Of a stretch of DNA of 64,000 nt, positions 16,824-26,174 are shown one piece after another. Made by a program: the position numbers and the translations under genes. The stretch is from Georgenia_A wangjunii (GTDB lineage: Bacteria > Actinomycetota > Actinomycetes > Actinomycetales > Actinomycetaceae). A model generated the notes under the pieces. That model was not told where the DNA came from. It ran no database searches and saw nothing but the letters and a program-made list of their open reading frames with translations. Location of the stretch: the NCBI RefSeq assembly GCF_036421915.1, contig NZ_JAZGOM010000001.1. One strand, written 5' to 3'. How positions within the stretch are numbered: position 1 is the first letter of the stretch; each line of letters begins with the position of its first letter.

Positions 16824-18160
16824 CAGATGACGCCGAGGGCCAGCATGGCGTCGGCGACCTTGATGAAACCGGCGACGTTCGCGCCGAGGACGTAGTCCCC
16901 GGGGCGGCCGTACTCGTCCGCGGTGGCGGCGCAGCGGTCGTGCACGCCCGTCATGATGTCCGCGAGGCGCGACTCCGTGTAGGCGAAGTCCCACGAGTCG
17001 CGGCTGGCGTTCTGCTGCATCTCGAGCGCGGAGGTCGCCACACCGCCGGCGTTCGCGGCCTTGCCGGGGCCGAAGAGCACCCCGTTCTCCTGGAACAGGC
17101 GCACGGCCTCGGGCGTCGTCGGCATGTTCGCGCCCTCGGCGACGGCGCGCACGCCGTTGCTCAGGAGCGAGCGCGCGTCGTCGGCCGTCAGCTCGTTCTG
17201 CGTCGCGCACGGCAGTGCGACGGTCGCCGGCACGTCCCAGATGGAGCCGTCGGTGACGAGGCTGGCCTCGGCGCGCCGGTCGACGTAGTCCTTGGCGCGA
17301 CCGCGCTCGTTGAGCTTGACCTCCTTGAGGAGGTCGAGGTCGACGCCCGCCTCGTCGACGACGTAGCCCGAGGAGTCGGAGAAGGCCACGACCTTGGCCC
17401 CGAGCTGCTGCGCCTTCTCGATGGCGTAGATCGCGACGTTCCCGGACCCGGAGACGACGACGCGCTGGCCGTCGAGCTGCTCCCCTCGGGTGCGCAGCAT
17501 CTGCTCGGTGAAGAGCACGGCGCCGTACCCGGTGGCCTCGGTGCGGACGAGCGAGCCACCCCACGAGACGCCCTTGCCCGTGAGCACGCCGGACTCGTAC
17601 CGGTTGGTGATCCGCTTGTACTGGCCGAAGAGGTAGCCGATCTCGCGCCCACCCACGCCGATGTCACCCGCCGGGACGTCGGTGTACTCGCCGAGGTGAC
17701 GGTAGAGCTCGGTCATGAACGCCTGGCAGAAGCGCATGACCTCGCCGCTGCTGCGCCCGCGGGGGTCGAAGTCCGAGCCGCCCTTGCCACCACCGATCGG
17801 CATCCCGGAGAGCGAGTTCTTGAAGATCTGCTCGAAGCCGAGGAACTTGACGATGCCGAGGTAGACGGACGGGTGGAAGCGCAGGCCGCCCTTGTACGGG
17901 CCGAGCGCGGAGTTGAACTCGACCCGGAACCCGCGGTTGATCTGCACCTGGCCGGCGTCGTCCACCCAAGGGACGCGGAAGATGATCTGGCGCTCCGGCT
18001 CGCAGATCCGCTCGAGCACCGCGGCGTCGACGTAGTCGGGGTTCTTGCGCAGGACCGGTCCGAGCGACTCGAAGACCTCCTGGACGGCCTGGTGGAACTC
18101 GGCCTCGCCGGGGTTGCGTCGCAGGACCTCGGAGTAGGCCTGCTCGAGCTGGGTCTCCAC
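16823..18160 (-). CDS. gdhA: NADP-specific glutamate dehydrogenase
   Basis: 445-residue hexameric-type enzyme that makes glutamate from 2-oxoglutarate and ammonia. Visible landmarks: GPYKGGLRFHPSV (substrate site, about 88-100), the catalytic Lys region GGGKGGSDFDPRG (about 123-135), PAGDIGVGGREIGYLFG, and the Rossmann glycines VVSGSGNVAIYA (about 235-246). Length and the DFDP motif match the NADP-dependent E. coli type. GTG start at 18160 with AAGGAG 10 bases upstream. It forms a two-gene unit with cutC (one-base overlap) and follows purL on the same strand after a 79-base gap. Confidence 0.95.
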   Translation of the reverse strand: METQLEQAYSEVLRRNPGEAEFHQAVQEVFESLGPVLRKNPDYVDAAVLERICEPERQIIFRVPWVDDAGQVQINRGFRVEFNSALGPYKGGLRFHPSVYLGIVKFLGFEQIFKNSLSGMPIGGGKGGSDFDPRGRSSGEVMRFCQAFMTELYRHLGEYTDVPAGDIGVGGREIGYLFGQYKRITNRYESGVLTGKGVSWGGSLVRTEATGYGAVLFTEQMLRTRGEQLDGQRVVVSGSGNVAIYAIEKAQQLGAKVVAFSDSSGYVVDEAGVDLDLLKEVKLNERGRAKDYVDRRAEASLVTDGSIWDVPATVALPCATQNELTADDARSLLSNGVRAVAEGANMPTTPEAVRLFQENGVLFGPGKAANAGGVATSALEMQQNASRDSWDFAYTESRLADIMTGVHDRCAATADEYGRPGDYVLGANVAGFIKVADAMLALGVI

Positions 18161-18239
18161 GATGTGGGGCTCCTTCAGTGATAGGACGACAGGGATGGGG
18201 GCGTGCGGACGGACCTCGGCGTCCGGGCCACGCCCGCAG

Positions 18240-20564
18240 TCAGCCGAAGTGGCGGGGCAGGGTCGCTGCCGACGTCTCGGCGAGCTCGGTGAGGGTGAGG
18301 GTGAAGGTGCCGGCGACGTCGAGCGCCGGGACCCCGTCGACCGGCTCGGGGCCGGCGTCGTTGGTCACGCCGATCCGCAGGTAGGGGAACTGCCGCGCGG
18401 TGCAGAGGTCGACGAGGCGGACCTCCTCGCTGCGCGGCACGGCGACGAGCGCACGCGCGCCCGACTCGGCGAACAGCGCCGTCGCGAGGTCGACGCCGTC
18501 GCGCTCGCACAGCGCGCCGAGGTCGACGTCCGCGCCCGTGCCGAAGCGCAGGCACGCGTCGATGAGGGAGATCGCGAGCCCACCGGTGGACAGGTCGTGC
18601 GCGGCCTCGACGAGGTCGTCGCGCGAGGCGTTGACGAGGATCTCCGCGAGGCGCCGCTCGGCGTCGAGATCGACGGCCGGCGGCATCCCGCCGAGGTGGC
18701 CGTGGACGACGTCGGCCCACGCGGAGCCCGAGAGCTCGGTGCGCGTCGTGCCGAGGAGGTAGATGGCGAGCCCGGGCCGGGTCCAGCCGGACGGCGTCGC
18801 CCGGGCCACGTCGTCGAGCACGCCGAGGACGCCGACGACGGGCGTGGGGTTGATCGAGGAGTCGATCTGGCCCGGCTCGCCCGTGCCGTTGTAAAGGGAG
18901 ACGTTGCCGCCCGTGACGGGCACGCCGAGCTCGGCGCAGGCGTCGGCGAGACCGGTGATGGCCTGGACGAGCTGCCACATGGCGTCCGGGTCCTCCGGCG
19001 AGCCGAAGTTGAGGCAGTCCGTCACGGCGAGGGGGCGCGCGCCGACGCAGCCGACGTTGCGGTAGGCCTCGGCGAGCGCCTGCCGCGCCCCGGTGTACGG
19101 GTCGAGCTTGGTGAAGCGGCCGTTCGCGTCGGTGCTGAGGGCGACACCGAGGCCGCTGGACTCGTCGACACGGATGACGCCGGCGTCGTCGGGCTGCGCC
19201 AGCGCGGTGTTGCCCTGGACGTAGCGGTCGTACTGGTCCGTCACCCACGACTTGCTCGCGAGGTTGGGCGAGGCGACGAGCGCGAGGACCTGCTCGCGCA
19301 GCGCCTCGCCGCCTGCCGGGCGCGGGAGGTGCTCGGCCCCGTTGGCCGGGTCGTTGAGCGCGTCCTGCCACGCGGGGCGGGCGTAGGGGCGCTCGTAGAC
19401 AGGCCCCTCGTGGGCGACGGTGCGCGGGTCGACGTCGACGATGCGCTCGCCGTGGTGGTCGATGATGAGCCGGCCGGTGCCGGTGACCTCGCCGATGACG
19501 GACGTCTCGACGTCCCACCTGCCGGTGATGGCGAGGAACTCCTCGAGCTTGTCCGGCGCGACGACCGCCATCATCCGCTCCTGCGACTCGGACATGAGGA
19601 TCTCACCGGCGTTGAGCTCCTCGCGCAGGAGCACCTTGTCGAGCTCGACGTACATGCCGCCGTCGCCGTTGGAGGCGAGCTCGGAGGTGGCGCACGAGAT
19701 GCCGGCGGCGCCGAGGTCCTGGATACCCTCGACCACCCGGGCCGCGTAGAGCTCGAGGCAGCACTCGATGAGGACCTTCTCCATGAAGGGGTCGCCCACC
19801 TGGACGCTGGGACGCTTCGTGGGCACCCCGCCGTCGAAGGTCTCGCTCGCGAGGATCGACGCGCCGCCGATGCCGTCGCCGCCCGTTCGTGCGCCGAAGA
19901 GGACCACCTTGTTGCCGACGCCGGAGGCGTTGGCGAGGTGGATGTCGTCGTGGCGCAGGACGCCGACGCACAGCGCGTTGACGAGCGGGTTGCCCTGGTA
20001 GGACGGGTCGAAGTCGAGCTCGCCGCCGATGTTCGGCAGGCCGAGGCAGTTGCCGTAGCCGGCGACCCCGGCGACGACGCCGTGGACCACCCGCGCCGTG
20101 TCCGGGTGGTCGACCGCGCCGAAGCGGAGCTGGTCCATGACGGCGACCGGCCGCGCGCCCATGGAGATGATGTCCCGCACGATCCCGCCGACGCCCGTCG
20201 CGGCGCCCTGGTAGGGCTCGACGAAGCTCGGGTGGTTGTGGGACTCGACCTTGAACGTCACCGCCCACCCGTCGCCGATGTCGACGACGCCGGCGTTCTC
20301 CCCGATCCCGACGAGGAGGTGCTCGCGCATGGCGGGCGTCGTCTTCTCGCCGAACTGGCTCAGGTGCACCTTGGAGGACTTGTACGAGCAGTGCTCGGAC
20401 CACATGACCGAGTACATGGCGAGCTCGGCGGCGGTGGGCCGGCGGCCGAGGATCTCGACGATGCGGGCGTACTCGTCGTCCTTGAGCCCGAGCGAGGCGT
20501 ACGGGAGCTCCACATCGGGGGTCGCCGCCGCCCGCGCGACCGTGTCGAGGTGGGCGTCGGTCAT
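18240..20564 (-). CDS. purL: Phosphoribosylformylglycinamidine synthase subunit PurL (small type)
   Basis: 774-residue subunit of the three-part FGAM synthase, working with PurS and PurQ (both encoded at 31.2-32.2 kb). Conserved parts: YSVMWSEHCSYKSSK (about 45-59), VKVESHNHPSF equivalent FKVESHNHPS, PYQGAATGVGGIVRDI, SPGNPLVN-like YQGNPLVNAL and GARTGGDGIGGASILAS. The small size (about 80 kDa) is the type that needs separate PurS and PurQ, which agrees with the rest of the window. The ATG at 20564 has AGGAG 6 bases upstream and gives the usual MTDAHLDTV start. Confidence 0.95.
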   Translation of the reverse strand: MTDAHLDTVARAAATPDVELPYASLGLKDDEYARIVEILGRRPTAAELAMYSVMWSEHCSYKSSKVHLSQFGEKTTPAMREHLLVGIGENAGVVDIGDGWAVTFKVESHNHPSFVEPYQGAATGVGGIVRDIISMGARPVAVMDQLRFGAVDHPDTARVVHGVVAGVAGYGNCLGLPNIGGELDFDPSYQGNPLVNALCVGVLRHDDIHLANASGVGNKVVLFGARTGGDGIGGASILASETFDGGVPTKRPSVQVGDPFMEKVLIECCLELYAARVVEGIQDLGAAGISCATSELASNGDGGMYVELDKVLLREELNAGEILMSESQERMMAVVAPDKLEEFLAITGRWDVETSVIGEVTGTGRLIIDHHGERIVDVDPRTVAHEGPVYERPYARPAWQDALNDPANGAEHLPRPAGGEALREQVLALVASPNLASKSWVTDQYDRYVQGNTALAQPDDAGVIRVDESSGLGVALSTDANGRFTKLDPYTGARQALAEAYRNVGCVGARPLAVTDCLNFGSPEDPDAMWQLVQAITGLADACAELGVPVTGGNVSLYNGTGEPGQIDSSINPTPVVGVLGVLDDVARATPSGWTRPGLAIYLLGTTRTELSGSAWADVVHGHLGGMPPAVDLDAERRLAEILVNASRDDLVEAAHDLSTGGLAISLIDACLRFGTGADVDLGALCERDGVDLATALFAESGARALVAVPRSEEVRLVDLCTARQFPYLRIGVTNDAGPEPVDGVPALDVAGTFTLTLTELAETSAATLPRHFG

Positions 20565-20733
20565 GGCTGCTCCTGGCGTACGTGGTGGGGCGCGTGCGGG
20601 TGCCAGGCTACCGGCGCGCATGCCGGGCGTGCGTCCGGGGTCCAGCAGCGCCCCCCGTCCGCGGCCGTGGCTCGCCCAGGGCCGCGCCGCGGTTCGCCTG
20701 TAGCCACCCGCCGGCCGGTGGCAGAGTTGGGCC

Positions 20734-21780
20734 ATGGACGAGGGCCGCCGCGCCCCGCAGCGCGAGATCACCGAGCGCGTCGACCTCTGTCTGCCGTCCG
20801 GAGAGCTCAACCCGGCGGCCGTGGGCTGGACCCGCGCCGCGCTCCACCGCGCCAACCTGCGCCGCGGCAACGCGCGCGGCCTGCCCGCGACGTGGTCGCG
20901 GACGAAGACGTGGGAGCACTGCGTCCTCATGAACGACCGGCACGTCGTCACGGTCATCGCCTCCGCGCTCAACTTCGCCGGTGTCCACGAGGTGTGGGTG
21001 CTCGACCGCCGCACGGGCGAGGAGGTCTCCGCCTCCGTGACGGTGCCGCTCGCCCGGGACACCCACATGCCGGCCGTCGTCGGGACGGGGCCGGTGCGCG
21101 CGCACGGGACCGGCCTGACGATCGCCGTCGACCCGGCGCCGACGCTCGCGAGCCCCGACGCGCTGTGGCTGCGCGCCCGCACCGACCGCATCCACCTCGA
21201 CGTCCTCGTGGCGCCCCCGGCCGGGACGGAGAGCCTCGGCGTCGTCGTCCCGTGGAGCGAGCGGCTCTTCCAGTACTCCCTCACGACGGCGGCCCTCCCC
21301 GTCTCCGGCGCGCTCACCGTCGACGGCGTCCGGCACGAGCTCGGGGAGGGGACGTGGGCCGTCCTCGACCACGGCCGGGGTCGGTGGCCCTACTCGGTCC
21401 TGTGGAACCGCGGGGCCGGCTCCGGTCTCGTCGACGGCGTCCGCACCGGGCTGCAGCTCGGCGGCAGGTGGACCGATGGCACCGGCGCCAGCGAGAGCGC
21501 GCTCTCCCTCGACGGACGCCTCCACCGCATCGCGGAGGACCTCTCCTGGGCGTACGACGCCACCGACGTCGGCGCTCCGTGGTTCGTCACCGGCGAGCGC
21601 GCCGACGTCCGGCTCACCCCGTTCCGCACCCGGACCGCCGCGGTGAGCCTCGGGATGCTCTCGGCCAGGACGGACCGCGCCTTCGGCACGTGGACCGGCT
21701 GGCTCCGCGACGACGGCGGCACGAAGCGTCGCGTCGACGGGCTCGTCGGCTGGGCCGAGCTGGTCGTCAACCGGTGGTGA
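20734..21780 (+). CDS. DUF2804 family protein
   Basis: 348 residues, whole length matching DUF2804, a predicted beta-rich protein. Conserved features: REITERVDLCLPSGELNPAAVGW at the start, RRKTWEH-like RTKTWEHCVL (about 55-64), the GEGTWAVLDHGRGRWPY segment (about 204-218) and the tryptophan-rich end LVGWAELVVNRW. No catalytic residues are assigned in this family; a relation to lipocalin-like hydroxyneurosporene-synthase folds is possible. It stands alone on the plus strand and its 3' end overlaps that of the acyl-CoA oxidase gene by 14 bases. Confidence 0.85.
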   Translation: MDEGRRAPQREITERVDLCLPSGELNPAAVGWTRAALHRANLRRGNARGLPATWSRTKTWEHCVLMNDRHVVTVIASALNFAGVHEVWVLDRRTGEEVSASVTVPLARDTHMPAVVGTGPVRAHGTGLTIAVDPAPTLASPDALWLRARTDRIHLDVLVAPPAGTESLGVVVPWSERLFQYSLTTAALPVSGALTVDGVRHELGEGTWAVLDHGRGRWPYSVLWNRGAGSGLVDGVRTGLQLGGRWTDGTGASESALSLDGRLHRIAEDLSWAYDATDVGAPWFVTGERADVRLTPFRTRTAAVSLGMLSARTDRAFGTWTGWLRDDGGTKRRVDGLVGWAELVVNRW

Positions 21781-23983
21781 CCGGCCGGACGTGCTTCTCG
21801 GGGACGGGCTCGCCACCGCTCGCCCGGCGCCGGCGCACGTGGTCGCGGGCCTCCTGCTGGCGCTGCTCCTCCGCCCCGCCGCCGATCGGCGCGCGGACGT
21901 GGTCCGGGCTGTAGCCGAAGGCGTCGACGAGGTCGAGCGCGTGCGGGCGCAGCCGCACGAGCAGCCGGTTGACGTAGCTTGTCACGGCGCGGGCGCGCTG
22001 GGCCGTGATCCGGCCGTTGACGAGGTACCAGGCGAGGTTGCGCTCGATCGTCGTCAGGCCGTAGAGGTCACGGACGGTGGTGAGGACCTCCCGCGTGCGG
22101 GCGTCCCGGACCCGGGCCAGCGCGGCGGTGAGGGCCTCCCACTGGAGCAGCTCGGCGTGGGCGCGGGCCGCCCCGATGAGCTCGTGCTGGTGGGCGTTGA
22201 AGACTGCGGCCGCCGTGGCGGGCGGCGCGTCCTTGACGCCGCGTAGCGCGCCGGCGATCTCCTCGATCATCGTCTCGACGCGGTCCTCGAGGAGCTCGCG
22301 CTGGGTCTCGGCCGAGCGCAGGTGCCCGGCGGAGCGCGCCATCGAGCCGGAGTCCCGCACGGACTGCGCGGCGCGGCGCAGCGGCGTGCGGTGCAGCGTC
22401 ATGTCCGCCGCGCGTGCCGCGACGAACCGGGCGGCGCCGGCCACGTCGATCTTCGCCATCCCCTTGCCGTAGTCGGTGAGGAGGCGCTTGCCCACGAGCT
22501 GGAGCAGGACGTTGTTGTCCCCCTCGAACGTGGCGTAGACGTCGAAGTCCGCGCGCAGCCCGACGAGGCGGTTCTCGGCCATGTACCCGGCACCGCCGCA
22601 CGCCTCGCGGGCCTGCTGCAGCGCGTCGAGCGCGAGCCACGTCGTCATCGGCTTCATCGCGGCGGCGAGGGTCTCGAGGTCCTGGCGCGAGGCGTCGTCG
22701 TCGTGGGCGCCGGAGAAGATGTCGTGGAACCGCTGGAGGAGCTCGTCCTGGGCGAAGGCCGCGGCGTACGTGCGCGCGAGGAGCGGCAGGAGCCGGCGCT
22801 GGTGCTGCTGGTAGTCGAGAAGCACCACCTCCTCGTCCCCGCCCGTCGCCGAGAACTGCCGCCGCTGCGAGCCGTACCGCACGGCGACGGTGAGCGCGAC
22901 CTTGCTCGCGCCGACCGCGGCGCCGCCGAGCGAGACGCGGCCCTGGACGAGGGTGCCGAGCATGGTGAAGAACCGGCGACCGGGGCTGGCGATGGTTGAG
23001 CTGTACGTCCCGTCCGGGGCGACGTCGCCGTAGCGGTTGAGGAGGTTCGTGCGCGGGACGCGGACGTCGGTGAACCACAGCCGGCCGTTGTCGATGCCGT
23101 TGAGGCCACCCTTGACGCCGTCGTCGGAGCCGTGGATGCCCGGGAGGAAGGTCAGCGTGCCGTCGGGTCCCTCCTCGCGCAGCGGGACGTAGAAGGCGTG
23201 GACCCCGTGGTTGACGCCGCCCGTGACGAGCTGGGCGAAGACGACGGCGGCGACGCCGTGCACCGCGGCGTTGCCGATGTACTCCTTGCGCGCGGCCGTG
23301 AACGGGGTGCTGAGGACGAACTCCTCCGTCGCGGGGTCGTACGTGGCGGTCGTGCCGATCGATGCGACGTCCGAGCCGTGCCCCGTCTCGGTCATCGCGA
23401 AGCAGCCGGGCACGCCGAGGCGCATGATGCCGGGCAGGAGCCGCTCGTGGTGGTCGGCGGTGCCGAGGTGCTGGACAGCGGAGCCGAAGAGTCCCCACTG
23501 CACGCCGGCCTTGATCTGGAGCGAGGGGTCGCCGAGGAAGAGCTCCTCGAAGCCAGCGAGGTTGCCGCCCGGGTCGCTGCGCCCTCCCTGGGCCTCCGGG
23601 AAGCCGCGCAGGACGTCGCCGCGCTCGACGAGGAGGTGGAGCTGGTCGAAGACGCGTGCGCGCTGCTCGTCGACGCCGAGGCCCGGGACGTGGTGGAAGT
23701 CCGGGTCGAGCGCGAGGTCGCGCGCGGCGCGGCGCTGCTCCCACCACCGGCCGTCGAGGAGGCGGCCGAGCTCGTCGACGTCGATGCGCTCCGCGTCGGG
23801 CACCGTCGTGCGGGTCGAGCCCGGGCTCGGCGGCGTGCCCGCACTCTCCGGGCTCGCCGTCGCCGCACCGGGCGTCGCGACGCGGGCGGCGCCCGCGCCG
23901 TCACCAGGCGCCGCGGCGTCGGTGGGGCTGGGCGGGGTGGGCGTCGCTCCCGTGGGGACGGGTCGGGTGGGGACAGCGGTCAT
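21767..23983 (-). CDS. Acyl-CoA oxidase/dehydrogenase family flavoprotein
   Basis: 738 residues. After a disordered Ala/Pro/Thr-rich head of about 65 residues comes a full acyl-CoA dehydrogenase/oxidase fold: GCFAMTETGHGSDVASI (FAD and substrate site), TPFTAARKEYIGNAA, FLPGIHGSDDGVKGGLNGID, QGRVSLGGAAVGASKVAL, ACGGAGYMAENR and TFEGDNNVLLQLVGKRLL. The last motif and the total length are closer to acyl-CoA oxidases than to ordinary dehydrogenases. Expected to carry out the first step of fatty-acid beta-oxidation. The ATG at 23983 lies 2 bases after the stop of the TetR gene, so regulator and enzyme are co-transcribed. Confidence 0.88.
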   Translation of the reverse strand: MTAVPTRPVPTGATPTPPSPTDAAAPGDGAGAARVATPGAATASPESAGTPPSPGSTRTTVPDAERIDVDELGRLLDGRWWEQRRAARDLALDPDFHHVPGLGVDEQRARVFDQLHLLVERGDVLRGFPEAQGGRSDPGGNLAGFEELFLGDPSLQIKAGVQWGLFGSAVQHLGTADHHERLLPGIMRLGVPGCFAMTETGHGSDVASIGTTATYDPATEEFVLSTPFTAARKEYIGNAAVHGVAAVVFAQLVTGGVNHGVHAFYVPLREEGPDGTLTFLPGIHGSDDGVKGGLNGIDNGRLWFTDVRVPRTNLLNRYGDVAPDGTYSSTIASPGRRFFTMLGTLVQGRVSLGGAAVGASKVALTVAVRYGSQRRQFSATGGDEEVVLLDYQQHQRRLLPLLARTYAAAFAQDELLQRFHDIFSGAHDDDASRQDLETLAAAMKPMTTWLALDALQQAREACGGAGYMAENRLVGLRADFDVYATFEGDNNVLLQLVGKRLLTDYGKGMAKIDVAGAARFVAARAADMTLHRTPLRRAAQSVRDSGSMARSAGHLRSAETQRELLEDRVETMIEEIAGALRGVKDAPPATAAAVFNAHQHELIGAARAHAELLQWEALTAALARVRDARTREVLTTVRDLYGLTTIERNLAWYLVNGRITAQRARAVTSYVNRLLVRLRPHALDLVDAFGYSPDHVRAPIGGGAEEQRQQEARDHVRRRRASGGEPVPEKHVRPVTTG

Positions 23984-23985
23984 GA

Positions 23986-24771
23986 TCACTCCGGTCGCTT
24001 CGTCGCGGTCAACAGGTCGTCGGGGGCGGTGCCGGGTGCGGCACCGTGGGCGGCTGCGCGGCGGGCGACGCCGGCGGCCCCGTCCCACAGCCACTCGGTG
24101 ATGTGCGCGGCAAGGACGTCGCGGTCCATGGCGCCGATGGTGCGGTCCACGGGGTGGCCCACCTCGGGACCGGCGGGGCCGGCGGGACGGTCGCGGTGCG
24201 CGAACCAGCGCTCGGCGGTGCCGCGCACGAGCCCCACCATGCCCGAGGCCCACAGGAGCGCGAGGGCGCGGCTCTCGGCGTCCCGGTCCGCGGGGCTCTC
24301 GCCGCCGTTCGCCCGCAGCCGCAGGACGGGCAGGAGGGACTCGGCGACGAGGGCGTCGATGTCGGCGACGAAGCCGCGCAGCGCGCCCGCCTCGCTCTCC
24401 GCCTCCGGGCGCGTGATGAAGTCGTAGACGTGGAAGGACGAGCCGACCATCTCGAGGTAGACGGAGACCATCGCGCCGAGCCGCACCCGCGGGCTGCGCG
24501 CGGAGCGTCCCGCCTCCTCGAGCGCCTCGCGCAGGCCGTCGAGGACGGCCTCGCCGACGGCGGCCTGGAGCCCGGCCTTGTCGGTGAAGTAGCGGTAGAG
24601 GATCGACTTCGACGTCCCGATCTCGGCGGCGAGCTCGTCCATCGACAGGTCGGGCCCACGGTGGTGGACCGCGCGGCGCGCGGCGCGGACGAGCTCGGCC
24701 CGGCGGGACGTGCGGTGGGAGTCCCATCGGGTGGCCCGGCCGTCCGCAGACGCATCGCTTGTGGTCGACAT
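23986..24771 (-). CDS. TetR family regulator of the fatty-acid cluster
   Basis: 261 residues from the ATG at 24771 (upstream in-frame starts run into the promoter region). The N-terminal helix-turn-helix spans about 20-65: RRAELVRAARRAVHHRGPDL, SMDELAAEIGTSKSILYRYF, a classic TetR pattern. The rest is a ligand-binding helical domain with no close motif. It is divergent from the thiolase-fabG-maoC genes and in an operon with the acyl-CoA oxidase, so it most likely represses both sides and responds to an acyl-CoA or fatty acid. A GTACC-GTG-GGTAC palindrome at 24792-24804 is a good operator candidate. Confidence 0.88.
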   Translation of the reverse strand: MSTTSDASADGRATRWDSHRTSRRAELVRAARRAVHHRGPDLSMDELAAEIGTSKSILYRYFTDKAGLQAAVGEAVLDGLREALEEAGRSARSPRVRLGAMVSVYLEMVGSSFHVYDFITRPEAESEAGALRGFVADIDALVAESLLPVLRLRANGGESPADRDAESRALALLWASGMVGLVRGTAERWFAHRDRPAGPAGPEVGHPVDRTIGAMDRDVLAAHITEWLWDGAAGVARRAAAHGAAPGTAPDDLLTATKRPE

Positions 24772-24791
24772 CACGAAACCGAGAGTATCAA

Positions 24792-24804
24792 GTACCGTGG
24801 GTAC
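24792..24804. promoter_or_regulatory. Candidate TetR operator
   Basis: Perfect inverted repeat GTACC-GTG-GGTAC in the divergent gap between the TetR gene (start 24771) and the thiolase gene (start 24864). Position and symmetry suit binding by the adjacent regulator. Confidence 0.5.
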
Positions 24805-24863
24805 CGCAAGCATCCGTGGGACCTCCGTCCCGCGCCGCACCGACCGACCCGGAGGACAACGAC

Positions 24864-26174
24864 GTGACCCCGACAGCTCCATCCCCCCGACGGGCCGCCG
24901 TCGTCGGGGCCAACCGCATCCCGTTCGCCAAGGCGGGTGGCGCGTACGCCGCGGCGTCGAACAAGGACATGCTCACCGCGGCGCTCGAGGGCCTCGTCGC
25001 CCGCTTCGGCCTCGCGGGCGAGCGGCTCGACGAGGTCGCCGCCGGCGCCGTCCTCAAGCACCCCAAGGACTTCAACCTCACCCGTGAGGTGGTCCTCGGT
25101 TCCTCGCTCGACCCGCACACCCCCGCCTACGACGTCCAGCGCGCGTGCGCCACCGGCCTCGAGGCGATCGTCGGCGTCGCGAACAAGATCGCGCTCGGCC
25201 AGGCCGAGGTGGGCGTCGGTGGCGGTGTCGACTCCACCTCGGACGCCCCCATCGTCGTCTCCGACCGGCTCCGCGGCGCCCTCCTGCGCGCCTCGCGTGC
25301 CCGCTCCCTGCCCGAACGCCTCAAGGCGTTCTCCGCGGTCCGTCCCGCGGACCTCGCGCCCGTCGCGCCGGACGTGGCGGAGCCCCGGACCGGGCTGAGC
25401 ATGGGTGAGCACCAGGCCATCACGGCGGCCCGGTGGGGCATCAGCCGCGAGGCGCAGGACGAGCTCGCGCTCGCCTCGCACCAGCGCCTCGCCGCCGCGT
25501 ACGAGCGCGGCTTCTTCGACGACCTCCTCACGCCGTACCGCCGCCTCACCCGCGACCAGTCGCTGCGCGCCGACACCTCGCTGGAGAAGCTCGGCGGCCT
25601 CAAGCCCGTCTTCGGCAAGAGCGGCGAGGCGCCCACGATGACGGCGGGCAACTCCACGCCCCTGTCCGACGGCGCGTCGGCGGTCCTGCTCGCCAGCCCC
25701 GACTGGGCCGCCGAGCGGGGCCTGCCGGTGCTCGCGCACGTCGTCGACGCCCAGAGCGCGGCGGTCGACTTCGTCCGCGGCCAGGAGGGGCTGCTCATGG
25801 GCGGCTGCTACGCCGTTCCCCGGCTCCTGGCCCGCCACGGCCTCGGCCTGGGCGACTTCGAGCTCGTCGAGGTCCACGAGGCGTTCGCCTCCACCGTCCT
25901 CGCCACCCTCGCCGCCTGGGCGGACCTCGACTTCTGCCGGGAGCGTCTCGGCCGGTCGGAGCCCCTCGGGGAGGTGGACCGCGAGCGCCTCAACGTCACC
26001 GGCTCCTCCCTCGCGGCAGGTCACCCCTTCGCCGCGACCGGCGGCCGGATCGTCGGCACGATGGCCAAGCTCCTCGCCGAGCGCAAGGCCGAGACCGGGG
26101 CGCCCGCGCGCGGGCTCATCACCGTCTGCGCGGCCGGCGGCCAGGCCACCGCGATGATCCTGGAGGCAGCGTGA
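24864..26174 (+). CDS. Thiolase family protein (acetyl-CoA acyltransferase, FadI/FadA2-like)
   Basis: 436-residue thiolase, catalysing either cleavage of 3-oxoacyl-CoA or condensation. The nucleophile Cys sits in DVQRACATGLEAI (about 90-102); the second site is VHEAFAS with its His, and the C-terminal Cys is in ITVCAAGGQA (about 422-431). NVTGSSLAAGHPFAATGGR carries the usual GHP. GTG start at 24864 with GGAGGA 7 bases upstream. The stop overlaps the next start by 4 bases (GTGA). The set thiolase, two-domain FabG and MaoC follows the order seen in Mycobacterium tuberculosis fadA2-fabG4-htdX (the latter two on the other strand there). Confidence 0.92.
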   Translation: MTPTAPSPRRAAVVGANRIPFAKAGGAYAAASNKDMLTAALEGLVARFGLAGERLDEVAAGAVLKHPKDFNLTREVVLGSSLDPHTPAYDVQRACATGLEAIVGVANKIALGQAEVGVGGGVDSTSDAPIVVSDRLRGALLRASRARSLPERLKAFSAVRPADLAPVAPDVAEPRTGLSMGEHQAITAARWGISREAQDELALASHQRLAAAYERGFFDDLLTPYRRLTRDQSLRADTSLEKLGGLKPVFGKSGEAPTMTAGNSTPLSDGASAVLLASPDWAAERGLPVLAHVVDAQSAAVDFVRGQEGLLMGGCYAVPRLLARHGLGLGDFELVEVHEAFASTVLATLAAWADLDFCRERLGRSEPLGEVDRERLNVTGSSLAAGHPFAATGGRIVGTMAKLLAERKAETGAPARGLITVCAAGGQATAMILEAA